From positions 124,001-188,000 of the forward strand of contig NZ_OBQD01000012.1 in NCBI RefSeq assembly GCF_900220975.1: a stretch of 64,000 nucleotides of DNA, read 5' to 3'. The stretch is from Rhizobium subbaraonis (GTDB lineage Bacteria; Pseudomonadota; Alphaproteobacteria; Rhizobiales; Rhizobiaceae). A program made the translations under genes and the position numbers. The first letter of the stretch is position 1. Each line of letters opens with the position of its first letter. Shown one piece after another: positions 1 to 8,554 of the stretch. The notes under the pieces were generated by a model. That model searched no databases, was not told the DNA's origin, and saw only the letters and a list, made by a program, of their open reading frames with translations.

Positions 1-442
1 AGGTGAGGAGCGAATAGCCGCACCGCGGGAGGCCGTATGGGCCGCGCTGAACGACCCGGAGACCTTGAAGGCCTGCATTCCGGGCTGCCAGTCACTGACG
101 ATGAAGTCGCCCACCGAGCTCGAAGCCACGGTGAAGATCAAGGTCGGCCCCGTCTCCGCCACCTTCAACGGCGAAGTGACCCTGTCCAACCTCAACCCGC
201 CGGAAAGCTACACGATCGCGGGTGAAGGCAAGGGCGGGATCGCCGGTTTTGCCAGGGGCGGCGCGGACGTCACGCTGACCGAGGAGGGAAGTGAAACGCT
301 GCTGTCCTACACCGTGCGCGCCGAGATCGGCGGCAAGCTGGCCCAGCTCGGCGCACGCCTGATCGATTCCACTTCGAAGAAACTTGCCTCGCAGTTTTTC
401 GCCGATCTGACACAACGGCTCAACGGCGGGCATAACGCCTGA
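1..442 (+). CDS. CoxG/SRPBCC-family protein, 5'-truncated by window edge
   Basis: The reading frame is open from base 2 and already reads as the CoxG N-terminal region (GEERIAAPREAVWAALNDPE, then LKACIPGC). The start codon therefore lies upstream of the window and a downstream TTG at 65 is not the real start. The rest reads KIKVGPVSATFNGEV and ends at TGA 440-442, which fits the roughly 150-residue CoxG family (START-like ligand-binding fold). CoxG proteins are associated with carbon monoxide dehydrogenase and related molybdenum hydroxylases, where they are linked to membrane recruitment or maturation. No such enzyme is visible here because the upstream DNA is missing. The family call is firm and the substrate is unknown. 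Confidence 0.85.
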   Translation, partial: GEERIAAPREAVWAALNDPETLKACIPGCQSLTMKSPTELEATVKIKVGPVSATFNGEVTLSNLNPPESYTIAGEGKGGIAGFARGGADVTLTEEGSETLLSYTVRAEIGGKLAQLGARLIDSTSKKLASQFFADLTQRLNGGHNA

Positions 443-511
443 GGTCTACAGGTTTTTCCCGCACTTCGCCTGTGTCGACAGCCTGCCCCCAACCTCATTC
501 CCAGCGCTCCG

Positions 512-616
512 GGGATAGCCCTCGCCCTAACCCTTTCCCCGCACGCGGGGAGAGGGATAAGGAACGGTGAGGCTCACACCCTTGCCCCCGCCTGGCAGGC
601 GGATGAGGGGCAAAAG
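512..616. repeat. Interspersed palindromic repeat, copy 1
   Basis: A near-perfect hairpin lies at 531-556 (arms CCCTTTCCCCGC and GCGGGGAGAGGG). It is followed at 594-610 by GGCAGGCGGATGAGGGG. The same hairpin plus tail arrangement recurs at 42001-42118, and a diverged inverted tail at 11544-11580. It fills the space between two convergent genes. Such GC-rich palindromic elements are common between genes in Rhizobiales genomes. Confidence 0.65.
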
Positions 617-656
617 CGCATTGCAGCGCCCGTCCAGCCCCACGCAGATCCCGGCC

Positions 657-998
657 CTATTTCGGCGCCGACAGCAGCGACTGAGCGGCGAGCGTTTCGG
701 CGCGCGCCTTCTGCTTGTCGGCTTCCGTCTGCCACTTGACGGCTTCGGTCGCCTCGACGCGGGCGCGCTTGCGGTACTTGTGCTGGCTGACCCAGGTGGC
801 GACGGCGCCGAGGATCATGCCGAGGATCAGCGAGAGAAACAGGAAGACGAAGAACGGCGCCGTCATCGACAGCAGCGTGTCCTCGGGCCGGAACGGGTTC
901 AACGCCATACGCACCGGCTGGCGATTTGCCACCGACAGCACGATCAGGATGATGCCGATCGGCACGAGCACGACGAGATTGACGATTTTCTTCAGCAT
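657..998 (-). CDS. LapA-domain (DUF1049) inner-membrane protein
   Basis: This 113-residue protein begins MLKKIVNLVVLVPIGIILIV and has two hydrophobic segments (about residues 4-24 and 47-70). A charged, Ala/Lys-rich cytoplasmic tail follows, which is the architecture of the lipopolysaccharide assembly protein A domain. In Escherichia coli, LapA works with LapB in controlling LPS synthesis, but the rhizobial homologues are poorly studied. The start at 998 is preferred over an upstream in-frame ATG at 1046 because the family begins at the first membrane helix. It lies downstream of sppA and ihfB on the same strand and probably belongs to that operon. Confidence 0.8.
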   Translation of the reverse strand: MLKKIVNLVVLVPIGIILIVLSVANRQPVRMALNPFRPEDTLLSMTAPFFVFLFLSLILGMILGAVATWVSQHKYRKRARVEATEAVKWQTEADKQKARAETLAAQSLLSAPK

Positions 999-1090
999 GG
1001 CCGCCTCACGCGATGGATTGGCTCTGGAGCAATTCCAAGAGCGCACGCGGGGTGCTGCGTCTGGAACCGCAAAAATAGCGGGAACGGCAC

Positions 1091-1114
1091 GGCCGCCGAA
1101 TCAGATCGGCGGCC
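1091..1114 (-). terminator. Hairpin between ihfB and the lapA-domain gene
   Basis: Arms GGCCGCCGA (1091-1099) and TCGGCGGCC (1106-1114) form a 9-bp stem with a 6-base loop. On the minus strand a T-run (TATTTTTG) appears only about 13 bases after the stem. This may be an attenuator that lowers expression of the downstream gene rather than a full terminator. Confidence 0.4.
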
Positions 1115-1138
1115 TTACTGCCGGTCGGCGACCGTGCG

Positions 1139-1444
1139 TCAGTCGGCGTCGCCGTCATCGAGATGGTCGGGGTTCAGCCGCTCGCGCAGCTCCTTGCCGG
1201 TCTTGAAAAAGGGCACCCACTTTTCCTCGACGAAGACACTGTCGCCCGTGCGCGGATTGCGCCCGGAACGCGACGGCCGGTTCTTGACGGAAAAGGCGCC
1301 GAAGCCGCGCAGTTCCACCCGGTTTCCGGCAGCAAGAGCATCGGAAATCTCGTCCAGCACGGCATTGACGATATTCTCGACGTCACGATGATAAAGATGC
1401 GGATTACGAGCGGCGACGATCTGTACCAATTCAGACTTGATCAC
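1139..1444 (-). CDS. ihfB: Integration host factor subunit beta
   Basis: This 101-residue HU/IHF-family DNA-binding protein has the standard N-terminal helices ([15 protein letters not shown]) and the beta-arm motif RNPRTGD (about residues 62-68). It pairs with IhfA to bend DNA at promoters, including sigma-54 promoters, and at recombination and replication sites. The start is GTG at 1444-1442, preceded on the minus strand by GAGGGGG, a strong ribosome binding site. It lies 27 bases downstream of sppA, and the order sppA-ihfB-lapA is typical of Rhizobiaceae. Confidence 0.95.
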   Translation of the reverse strand: MIKSELVQIVAARNPHLYHRDVENIVNAVLDEISDALAAGNRVELRGFGAFSVKNRPSRSGRNPRTGDSVFVEEKWVPFFKTGKELRERLNPDHLDDGDAD

Positions 1445-1471
1445 TGTTGCCCCCTCAAAACTCTTGTCTTT

Positions 1472-2422
1472 TCAATCACGTCCAACCTGCCAAACCGAAA
1501 CAAGACCGTCAAGGAACAACTTTTCGCCGCCCAGCTTCTTGAGAGCGTCCGTACTGCCGGTACCGAGGTCGAAGATGCCCTTCAAAAGGTCCGCGGAATC
1601 GATGCCGATGCCAAACAGACTGGTGCGGCGCGGGGGCTCATAGTCGACGACCGGCAAGGTGCGCGCCACATCGCGCGTTTCCAGATAGTCGCGGATCTCC
1701 GGGTCACCGCCAAGCGCATCGACAAGCTTGACCTGAAGCGCCTGGCGACCGGTGTAGATGCTGCCGTCGGCAAGCTTGAGCACGTCTTCGCGCGGCAACT
1801 TGCGACGGTCGGCGACGAGATCGACAAACCAGGCAAAGCTGTCCTCCACCATGCGCCGGACCATCGCCTTGGCGTCTTCGCTGGGAGGATGGAAGGGCGA
1901 GGGCTCGGCCTTGAGCGGCGCCGACTTGATCTCGTCGAGCGACACACCAACCTTGTCCATCAGGTCCTTGACCTGCGGGTATTGGAAGATAACGCCGATA
2001 GAGCCGGTGATCGAGCTCTCGCCGGCGACGATCCGGTCACCTGCGGCTGCGACCATGTAGCCGGCAGAGGCGGCAAGGGTGCGCACGTCGGAGACGACCG
2101 GCTTCTTCTCCGCAACCCGGCGCAGCGCCTTGAAGATCGTCTCGCCGCCGTAGGTCGTGCCGCCCGGCGACGTGATGGAGACGACGAGCGCCTTGGCGTG
2201 TTCGTTCCGGGCGATGCGGTCCAGACGCTCCAGAAGTTCACGGTCGTCCTGGATGATTCCGCTGATGGAGACGCGGGCGACGTGATTCTGGCCGGAAGCC
2301 GCCGGATAGCTGGATGCTATCGCTGCAAAGGCGGCGATGGCGGCGATAAGTACTGCGGCAACACGCCAGAAGGTCAGTTTCCGGCGCAGTTGGCGGCGGT
2401 CGGCTATGGCAGACTGGTCCAT
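1472..2422 (-). CDS. sppA: Signal peptide peptidase SppA, short form
   Basis: This 316-residue serine protease of family S49 is membrane anchored by a helix at about residues 15-40 (FWRVAAVLIAAIAAFAAIA). It carries the nucleophile region SSITGSIGVIFQ and an upstream segment matching the lysine-bearing part of the fold. SppA degrades signal peptides left in the membrane after secretion. The length matches the single-domain bacterial form rather than the roughly 600-residue E. coli tandem form. It is the first gene of the sppA-ihfB-lapA unit and is divergent from lptC. Confidence 0.92.
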   Translation of the reverse strand: MDQSAIADRRQLRRKLTFWRVAAVLIAAIAAFAAIASSYPAASGQNHVARVSISGIIQDDRELLERLDRIARNEHAKALVVSITSPGGTTYGGETIFKALRRVAEKKPVVSDVRTLAASAGYMVAAAGDRIVAGESSITGSIGVIFQYPQVKDLMDKVGVSLDEIKSAPLKAEPSPFHPPSEDAKAMVRRMVEDSFAWFVDLVADRRKLPREDVLKLADGSIYTGRQALQVKLVDALGGDPEIRDYLETRDVARTLPVVDYEPPRRTSLFGIGIDSADLLKGIFDLGTGSTDALKKLGGEKLFLDGLVSVWQVGRD

Positions 2423-2467
2423 CGCGAGGTTCCCGTGCGGTCATTCAGCGTGGCGAACGGCATCAAG

Positions 2468-2515
2468 GCCATTTGCCAAGTGCCTCATCGATATGGCATT
2501 ACCCGGGCAAATGGC
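2468..2515. promoter_or_regulatory. Inverted repeat between divergent sppA and lptC
   Basis: Perfect 10-bp arms GCCATTTGCC (2468-2477) and GGCAAATGGC (2506-2515) are separated by 28 bases. It sits 46 bases upstream of the sppA start and 137 bases upstream of lptC. It could be a two-site operator or an RNA hairpin in the sppA leader. No regulator is identifiable from this window. Confidence 0.35.
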
Positions 2516-2651
2516 AAATCATCTATACCAAAATTTGGACATCCATTGTTTGTTCAGGAATAATCGCCATATGGGGCGCGTTAATGTGGTGCAGGGAACA
2601 GGCGGCTGAGCCGGCGCGGGCCCGCAGGCCCGAGAACTTCGAACAAGGTAC

Positions 2652-3314
2652 ATGCTGACAACAGTCGCAGACATGCATGCCGAACCGAATGCCCGGTCGA
2701 CGGAAGCCTACCGTCTGGCGGCGCGGCATTCCGCGCGCGTGCGCTTCCTTAAGATCGCCCTTCCAATCGCCGGCCTGCTGATCGCGGCCATCTTCGCGAT
2801 CGTGTCCATCATCAGCACCTACATACCCGATCAGCTCGACGTCGAGAGCGCCACGATCGAGGACGGCAAGGTGGTGATGAAGAACCCCGCAATCGCCGGC
2901 CGAAACCGCGACGGTATCAGCTATTCGATGAAGGCCGACCGGGCGCTGCAGGACATGAAGAATCCGGACATCATCCAGTTGGAGAACATCCGGGCACAGA
3001 TGCCGGTCAACGAAACGATGATCGCGCAGGTCGACGCAGTCACCGGCATCTACGATCGCGGCCGCAACATACTCGACATGACCGCACCCTTCACCATCCG
3101 CCTCAATACCGGGCTGGAGGCGGCCTTCCGCGACGCCCATCTCGACATCAACGCCGGCCGCATGGCCACCCAGCAGCCCGTGACCATCCAATCGAAGGAA
3201 GCTTCGATTGTTGCGCAGTCGCTGCGAATGACAGATAAAGGGCGGACGGTCGTCTTCGAGGGAGACGTCGTCGTGAATGTCGATCCCGCCGCCATCCGCA
3301 ACCGAGAGAAGTAG
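2652..3314 (+). CDS. lptC: LPS export system protein LptC
   Basis: This 220-residue bitopic protein has a single membrane helix near residues 33-56 (KIALPIAGLLIAAIFAIVSI) followed by a periplasmic beta-jellyroll region. LptC takes LPS from the LptB2FG extractor and passes it to LptA across the periplasm. Sequence similarity is weak, as is usual in alphaproteobacteria, but the position directly before lptA and lptB is decisive. The start at 2652 leaves a 30-residue cytoplasmic tail, and an ATG at 2673 is an alternative. Confidence 0.85.
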   Translation: MLTTVADMHAEPNARSTEAYRLAARHSARVRFLKIALPIAGLLIAAIFAIVSIISTYIPDQLDVESATIEDGKVVMKNPAIAGRNRDGISYSMKADRALQDMKNPDIIQLENIRAQMPVNETMIAQVDAVTGIYDRGRNILDMTAPFTIRLNTGLEAAFRDAHLDINAGRMATQQPVTIQSKEASIVAQSLRMTDKGRTVVFEGDVVVNVDPAAIRNREK

Positions 3315-3321
3315 GGCCACG

Positions 3322-3885
3322 ATGTCCGCATTTTCTGAACCCGCGCAAAGACATGCCATTCTCCCGCTTCTCGCCGCCGGCTTTCTGCTGGTTGCCACAG
3401 GGGCGGGAGCGCAGGAAACGAAGAGCCAGCTGAAGGGGCTTCAGCTGTCCAACGACCAGCCAATCCAGATTCAGAGCGACAAGCTGGAAATCCAGCAGCA
3501 GTCGAACACCGCCCAGTTCACTGGCAACGTCAAGGTCGTCCAGGGGACGACGACCCTGCAGGCCGGCAATATGGTCGTGCACTACAGCGCCGAGGGCGGC
3601 GGCTCGATCTCGAGCGGCGACGCCAACATCGAGAAAATCGACGTTTCCGAAAAGGTGTTCCTCCAGTCCGGAACGCAGGAAGCGACCGCCGACACCGGCA
3701 CGTTCAACCTCGTAGACGAAGTTTTTGTCCTCAAGGGTGACAAGGTCGTGCTTTCGGAAGGCAAGAACGTCTTCGTGGGATGCCAGCTGACCGTGCTGAT
3801 GCGCACCGGTGAGGCCAAGCTCGACGCCTGCGGCGGCCGGGTGATGATCCAGCTCGACCCCAAGTCCCGCAAAACCACGAACTGA
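3322..3885 (+). CDS. lptA: LPS transport periplasmic protein LptA
   Basis: This 187-residue protein has a signal peptide (PLLAAGFLLVATGAGAQE, cleavage after about residue 30). An OstA-type jellyroll follows (QPIQIQSDKLEIQQQSNTAQ, VVQGTTTLQAGNMVVHY). It bridges the periplasm as a polymer carrying LPS from LptC to LptD. The start at 3322 follows lptC by 7 bases, and an upstream in-frame ATG at 3277 lies inside lptC. It is co-directional with lptC and lptB. Confidence 0.9.
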   Translation: MSAFSEPAQRHAILPLLAAGFLLVATGAGAQETKSQLKGLQLSNDQPIQIQSDKLEIQQQSNTAQFTGNVKVVQGTTTLQAGNMVVHYSAEGGGSISSGDANIEKIDVSEKVFLQSGTQEATADTGTFNLVDEVFVLKGDKVVLSEGKNVFVGCQLTVLMRTGEAKLDACGGRVMIQLDPKSRKTTN

Positions 3886-3893
3886 CGACGCCC

Positions 3894-4703
3894 GTGTCCC
3901 TCGTTTCCATATCCCGCATGTCGCGCCGCGTGAAGAAGGCCGAACCGGTCATCAAGCGGACCGCCGACACGTCCCGCTACGAGGGCACGCTGATCGCCCG
4001 CAACCTTACGAAGACCTATGGCGGCCGGCGCGTCGTCAATGGCGTGTCGCTCGTCGTGCGCAGGGGCGAAGCGGTCGGCCTGCTGGGGCCCAACGGCGCC
4101 GGCAAGACCACATGTTTCTACATGATCACCGGGCTCGTGCCGGTGGACGAGGGCACGATCGAGCTGAACGGCAACGACGTGACGACGATGCCGATGTATC
4201 GCCGCGCCCGCCTCGGCGTCGGTTACCTGCCGCAGGAGGCGTCTATCTTCCGCGGCCTGACGGTGGAGCAGAATATCCGCGCCGTGCTCGAAGTGCACGA
4301 CCGCGACAAGGCGCGCCGGGAGCGCAAGCTCGATAGCCTGCTTGCCGAATTTTCGATCTCGCACCTGCGGAAATCGGCGGCGATCGCGCTGTCCGGCGGC
4401 GAGCGCCGACGTCTGGAAATCGCCCGCGCACTTGCTACCGATCCAACCTTCATGCTGCTCGACGAACCGTTTGCCGGCGTCGATCCGATCTCGGTTGCCG
4501 ACATCCAGGCGCTGGTGCGCCACCTGACGTCGCGCGGGATCGGCGTGCTGATCACCGACCATAACGTGCGCGAGACGCTGGGCCTGATCGACCGCGCCTA
4601 TATCATCCATGCGGGCGAGGTCCTCACCCATGGCCGCGCTAACGACATCGTCGCCAATCCCGACGTCCGTCGCCTCTATCTTGGCGACAATTTCAGCCTC
4701 TAG
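3894..4703 (+). CDS. lptB: LPS export ABC transporter ATPase LptB
   Basis: This 269-residue ABC ATPase has Walker A GPNGAGKTT, a Q-loop at YLPQEASIF, the signature LSGGERRRLEIARAL, Walker B FMLLDEPFAGVDP and switch histidine TDHNV. The ATPase dimer powers LPS extraction by LptFG. An N-terminal extension of about 30 basic residues precedes the domain. The start is GTG at 3894, 8 bases after lptA, and an ATG at 3918 is a possible alternative. The next gene is rpoN, the usual arrangement in proteobacteria. Confidence 0.93.
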   Translation: MSLVSISRMSRRVKKAEPVIKRTADTSRYEGTLIARNLTKTYGGRRVVNGVSLVVRRGEAVGLLGPNGAGKTTCFYMITGLVPVDEGTIELNGNDVTTMPMYRRARLGVGYLPQEASIFRGLTVEQNIRAVLEVHDRDKARRERKLDSLLAEFSISHLRKSAAIALSGGERRRLEIARALATDPTFMLLDEPFAGVDPISVADIQALVRHLTSRGIGVLITDHNVRETLGLIDRAYIIHAGEVLTHGRANDIVANPDVRRLYLGDNFSL

Positions 4704-4732
4704 GCCCAAAAGCTCACATTGCTGATTTTGGA

Positions 4733-4761
4733 CCCGCCACTCAAATTTCAGGGGTGGCGGG
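4733..4761 (+). terminator. Hairpin after lptB
   Basis: Arms CCCGCCAC (4733-4740) and GTGGCGGG (4754-4761) can form an 8-bp stem with a 13-base loop, 30 bases past the lptB stop. No T-run follows, so it may be an RNA-stabilising hairpin or weak terminator. Confidence 0.4.
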
Positions 4762-5163
4762 CAACTAAATTGCGCGAAAGCGCGGCCGCAATCACGAAAA
4801 ATTCAAAATTCCAGCACCGTGCGGGCAATGAAATTCACCTTATCGCCCAACGGCTGCTTGACCAAACCGGATAAAAAAGCAATTTTTGGGCCAGCTTGAA
4901 ATTCAGGGCGAAGATTTCGGTCTTGCCGCTTGGAAATCCGGCATTGGCGCACCTGTCCGAGACGGGGGTTTTGGGGCGGCGGCCAGGATGTATGCTGCAC
5001 CACACGTCCGAAAAGGACGTTCCGAGGAGGCAGTAGAACAACAATCTGCGCATCTTCCGCTCGGGAAAATCAACCTCGATTTCCGGAGGGTGCATGTTTT
5101 TGTGTGCGGCGTCCTTAAGCGTCTGTCGACGTTGAAGTTGCGCCAGGGAGTTTAAGCGTCCGC
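4762..5163. other. Gap between lptB and rpoN
   Basis: About 400 bases without a convincing gene. It must contain the rpoN leader and probably its own promoter, but I could not identify a clear -35/-10 pair. A short GCGC-GAAA-GCGC tetraloop hairpin lies near 4774. Small ORFs here have no recognisable product and no good ribosome binding site. Confidence 0.5.
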
Positions 5164-6732
5164 ATGGCACTCGCAGCCAGCCTTCTTCTGCGGCAGAGCC
5201 AGTCTCTGGTCATGACGCCGCAACTGATGCAGTCGATCCAACTGCTGCAGATGACGCATCTCGAATTGACGCAGTTCATCGAGAGCGAGGTCGAGCGCAA
5301 TCCGCTTCTCGAGCTCACCGCAGGCGACGACGGAGCGCGCGGCGACGAGGCAGCGGCCTCGGACAATGACTATTATTCCGTCAATGAAGAGCGGTCCGGC
5401 CACGATGACGGTGCGGTCGACGGCGCCTATGCGAGCGATCTCTACGATACCGCGACGGCCGGCCGGGCCGAGGCCATTTCCGACACGCTCGACGCGAGCC
5501 TCGACAACGTCTTCCCCGACGATGCAGGGCCGCGCGCGGCCGATGCGCCGGAACTTCTCGGGCAGTGGAAGTCGATGCCCGGCGCCGCCGACGGCGAGGG
5601 TTACGATCTCGACGACTTCGTCGCCGGCCAGACCAGCCTGCGCGATTATCTGGGCGAACAGGTGCCCTTCACGCTCGCCTCGCCAGTCGACCGCCTCATC
5701 GCAAGCCACCTGATCGACCTGCTGGACGAGGCCGGATATCTGACGGCCAATATCGCCGAGACGGCCTTGAAGCTCGGCAAGCCACTTGCCGAGGTCGAGC
5801 GGGTGCTCGATGCGCTGCAGCAGCTCGACCCGCCGGGCGTGTTCGCCCGCTCGCTGGCCGAGTGCCTGGCGATCCAGCTGCGTGCGCGAAACCGCTTCGA
5901 TCCCGCGATGGCCGCACTGGTCGGCAACCTGGAACTCCTGGCACGGCGCGACTTCGCGACGCTGAAGCGACTGTGCGGCGTCGACGAGGAGGACCTCATC
6001 GACATGCTGGCGGAGATTCGCAAGCTGGACCCGAAGCCAGGCACCCGTTTCCAGCCCGGCGTCTCCGAGTCGGTCGTGCCCGATATCATCGTCCGTGCTG
6101 CTCCGGATGGCAGCTGGCACGTCGAGCTCAACCAGGAGACCCTGCCGCGCGTGCTTGTGAACAACGAATACTACGCCTCCGTATCGCGGCGCACGGAGCG
6201 GGCCAGCGAAGACCATGCCTTTCTCAACGAATGCCTGCAGAACGCGAACTGGCTGACACGGAGCCTGGACCAGCGCGCCAAGACCATCATGAAGGTCGCA
6301 ACCGAAATCGTACGCCAGCAGGACGCCTTCCTGATGCACGGCGTCGATCACCTCAGGCCGCTGAACCTGAAGACGGTCGCCGATGCGATCAAGATGCACG
6401 AATCCACCGTCAGCCGTGTGACGTCGAACAAGTACATGCTGACGCCGCGCGGCCTGTTCGAGCTGAAGTATTTCTTCACCGTATCGATCGGCTCTTCGGG
6501 CGGCGGCGAATCGCATTCCGCCGAATCGGTGCGCCACCGCATCCGCACGATGATCGCCCAGGAAGCGCCCGACGGCGTGCTCTCCGACGACGACATCGTC
6601 GATATCCTGAAAAAAGGCGGCGTCGACATTGCCCGGCGCACGGTGGCGAAGTACCGCGAGGCGATGAATATCCCCTCCTCCGTCCAGAGACGGCGGGAAA
6701 AGCGCGCGTTGGCGAAGGCTTCCGGCTTTTAG
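5164..6732 (+). CDS. rpoN: RNA polymerase sigma-54 factor
   Basis: This 522-residue protein has the Gln/Leu-rich activator-contact region I (LLLRQSQSLVMTPQLMQSIQ), acidic region II (about 50-130) and the core-binding domain. A helix-turn-helix follows (ESTVSRVTSNKYMLTP, about 420). The RpoN box ARRTVAKYRE, which reads the -24 element, lies near 490-499. It directs transcription of nitrogen assimilation, dicarboxylate transport and other activator-dependent genes. hpf and ptsN follow, the conserved rpoN cluster that links sigma-54, ribosome hibernation and the nitrogen PTS. Confidence 0.98.
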   Translation: MALAASLLLRQSQSLVMTPQLMQSIQLLQMTHLELTQFIESEVERNPLLELTAGDDGARGDEAAASDNDYYSVNEERSGHDDGAVDGAYASDLYDTATAGRAEAISDTLDASLDNVFPDDAGPRAADAPELLGQWKSMPGAADGEGYDLDDFVAGQTSLRDYLGEQVPFTLASPVDRLIASHLIDLLDEAGYLTANIAETALKLGKPLAEVERVLDALQQLDPPGVFARSLAECLAIQLRARNRFDPAMAALVGNLELLARRDFATLKRLCGVDEEDLIDMLAEIRKLDPKPGTRFQPGVSESVVPDIIVRAAPDGSWHVELNQETLPRVLVNNEYYASVSRRTERASEDHAFLNECLQNANWLTRSLDQRAKTIMKVATEIVRQQDAFLMHGVDHLRPLNLKTVADAIKMHESTVSRVTSNKYMLTPRGLFELKYFFTVSIGSSGGGESHSAESVRHRIRTMIAQEAPDGVLSDDDIVDILKKGGVDIARRTVAKYREAMNIPSSVQRRREKRALAKASGF

Positions 6733-7085
6733 ACTTTCGACCCAAATCGCTCGCCAGGAGCGCAACTTCACGCAATCGTGCACGCGACCTGAACCGGGCG
6801 TGACGATCCTCTTTAAGCCCGGCTGCTCACAGCATTTTCCGCCTCACGCGGCGGGGCGCCGCGGCACTCTGCGACGGCCCGGCATGCCAGGGTTGGATCG
6901 ATTTTTCGCCTGCGTCGTTATACCTGCCGACGAAAACGTGACGCGTGTCCTGCACCCGGCGCTGTTGACTCTCGGTAAAGGAACGGATAGATGCCCGCCC
7001 CAATTCCGAAGCGAAGACAGGCCGGTCCCAGAACCCCCGTTTTCCACGGTACGGCAGGCGAAAGGGTGTTGCTCGCGTGAAGTGC
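6733..7085. other. Gap between rpoN and hpf
   Basis: About 350 bases with no convincing gene. GC-rich inverted segments (around 6848-6862) could fold in RNA, but no clear rpoN terminator with a T-run was found. The candidate hpf promoter lies at its right end. Confidence 0.45.
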
Positions 7086-7114
7086 TTGGATGACGGGTCC
7101 GGTTGGAATAGACT
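7086..7114 (+). promoter_or_regulatory. Candidate hpf promoter
   Basis: TTGGAT (7086-7091) and TAGACT (7109-7114) are separated by 17 bases, and 34 bases separate the -10 from the hpf ATG. The match is moderate (4/6 in the -10). Confidence 0.4.
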
Positions 7115-7148
7115 GTGACACGCAAATCACAATGAGAGAGGAAACTCC

Positions 7149-7724
7149 ATGAGTGTGCGTGTATCCGGCAAACATATGGAAATCGGTGAAACCTTCCGAC
7201 TGCGAATTGAAGAGCAGATCGGATCGGCGGTTACCAAGTATTTCGATGGAGGATATTCGAGCCAGGTCACCGTGGAAAAGTCCGGTTCGCGATTTAGCGC
7301 CGACTGCAAGGTTCACCTCGATACCGGGGCGGCCCTGCAGGCCAACGGTGAGGCGAACGATCCGATTGTCGCTTTCGATGCGGCTTCCGATCGGATCGAA
7401 AAACGCCTCCGCCGCTACAAGCGCAAACTTAAGGATCATCATAACGGGAATGGTCATGACGCCTATGCGGAAGTGGCCTACACGGTGATGGACGCCGTCC
7501 CCGAAGATTCGGACGAACTCCCGGCCGACTATGCGCCGACCATCGTTGCGGAAAGCACGAAGACGCTCAAGACGATGTCTGTCGCCAGTGCCGTGATGGC
7601 ACTCGACATGACGGATGAACCGGTTCTTCTCTTTCGTAGTGTCGGCCAGGAACAGCTCAATATCGTCTACAGGCGAAACGACGGAAATATTGGCTGGATA
7701 GATGCAGCCAGTATCAAAAGCTAA
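7149..7724 (+). CDS. hpf: Ribosome hibernation-promoting factor, long form
   Basis: This 191-residue protein has an N-terminal S30AE domain (MSVRVSGKHMEIGETFRLRI, residues 1 to about 100). The C-terminal ribosome-dimerisation domain follows (DEPVLLFRSVGQEQLNIVYR, about 155-191). Long HPF joins two 70S ribosomes into inactive 100S particles in stationary or starved cells. The start has a GAGAGAGGAAAC ribosome binding site. Its position between rpoN and ptsN is conserved in proteobacteria. Confidence 0.95.
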   Translation: MSVRVSGKHMEIGETFRLRIEEQIGSAVTKYFDGGYSSQVTVEKSGSRFSADCKVHLDTGAALQANGEANDPIVAFDAASDRIEKRLRRYKRKLKDHHNGNGHDAYAEVAYTVMDAVPEDSDELPADYAPTIVAESTKTLKTMSVASAVMALDMTDEPVLLFRSVGQEQLNIVYRRNDGNIGWIDAASIKS

Positions 7725-7733
7725 GGTGGCAGG

Positions 7734-7761
7734 GGAAAGCGCCCGGGGCTGGGCGCTTTCC
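7734..7761 (+). terminator. Hairpin between hpf and ptsN
   Basis: Perfect 11-bp arms GGAAAGCGCCC (7734-7744) and GGGCGCTTTCC (7751-7761) flank a 6-base loop just after hpf. The following bases are only moderately T-rich (GCTTCATTCCTTTC). It may cause partial termination, leaving ptsN less expressed than hpf. Confidence 0.6.
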
Positions 7762-7799
7762 GCTTCATTCCTTTCACTGCGGCTCACGAGGACAAAAGA

Positions 7800-8264
7800 A
7801 TGGCATTGGCAGGTTTGCTGCAGCAGAGCGCAATTATCCCGGCTATGAAGGCCAATTCGAAGAAGCAGCTACTTCAGGAACTGGCAATAAAAGCGGCGAA
7901 ATTAACCGGACTTCCGGAGCGCGAGATATTCGACGTCATCCTCCAACGCGAGCGTCTCGGCTCGACGGGGGTCGGCAACGGTATCGCCATCCCGCATGGG
8001 AAGCTCAAGGAACTGGACCAGATCACCGGTCTTTTTGCCCGTCTTGAAACACCTGTGGACTTCGAGGCCCTGGACGACCAGCCGGTCGATCTCGTTTTCC
8101 TGCTGCTGGCGCCCGAAGGAGCGGGTGCCGATCATCTCAAGGCCTTGTCGCGCATCGCCCGCGTGCTGCGCGATCCCGCCATGGTGGCAAAGCTCAGGAC
8201 CTCGGATTCGGCGACGGCGATCTATGCCTGCCTGAACGAGGAACAGGCGTCCAACGCCGCCTGA
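7800..8264 (+). CDS. ptsN: Nitrogen-PTS EIIA component PtsN
   Basis: This 154-residue EIIA(Ntr) protein has the phospho-acceptor histidine in GIAIPHGK (His66) and the family motif PVDLVFLLLAPEG. In the nitrogen PTS, phosphate flows from EI(Ntr) through NPr to PtsN. PtsN controls potassium uptake, ABC transporters and stress responses by protein contact. The ATG at 7800 is used, and an internal ATG at 7845 is an alternative. It follows hpf by 75 bases and is followed by a strong terminator. Confidence 0.95.
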   Translation: MALAGLLQQSAIIPAMKANSKKQLLQELAIKAAKLTGLPEREIFDVILQRERLGSTGVGNGIAIPHGKLKELDQITGLFARLETPVDFEALDDQPVDLVFLLLAPEGAGADHLKALSRIARVLRDPAMVAKLRTSDSATAIYACLNEEQASNAA

Positions 8265-8393
8265 CGCGGCTCGGGCCGACGTGCCGGCACAAGGGAACGC
8301 CCGTGGCGTTTGTCCCTGTCTGACGCTATTGTGCATCCGCCTCTGCCCTCACCCTGCCGCCTGCCTTGCGGCGGCTGCGTGTAAGGAAACAGC

Positions 8394-8427
8394 AAAAACC
8401 GGCAGCCTTGTGGCGAGCCGGTTTTTT
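8394..8427 (+). terminator. Rho-independent terminator after ptsN
   Basis: Arms ACCGGC (8398-8403) and GCCGGT (8417-8422) are extended by A-run and T-run pairing, and a run of six T (8422-8427) follows. It lies 130 bases past the ptsN stop. Confidence 0.75.
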
Positions 8428-8498
8428 CATGCACGATGGCGGGCTTCGTTCCAGACAGACGAGATGACCTCCGGTCAGCGCGTCAGTTAGCGGTGACG

Positions 8499-8534
8499 AA
8501 AAAGCCCGGCAAGCGTGTGGCTGCCGGGCTTTTT
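8499..8534. terminator. Bidirectional terminator between ptsN and grpE
   Basis: Arms AAAAAGCCCGGC (8499-8510) and GCCGGGCTTTTT (8523-8534) are perfectly complementary, with flanking A and T runs that work on both strands. It mainly terminates grpE, whose stop codon is at 8557-8555. Confidence 0.8.
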
Positions 8535-8554
8535 GAATGCCGATAGAGCGTGCC

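Noticed and set aside
5152-6783. 543-codon minus-strand ORF over rpoN
   Set aside because: It is a shadow of rpoN in GC-rich DNA. The plus strand has complete sigma-54 motifs.
6880-6905. Sigma-54 promoter before hpf
   Set aside because: CGGCATGCCAGGGTTGG lacks the required GG-N10-GC pair, so a sigma-70-type promoter at 7086 was preferred.
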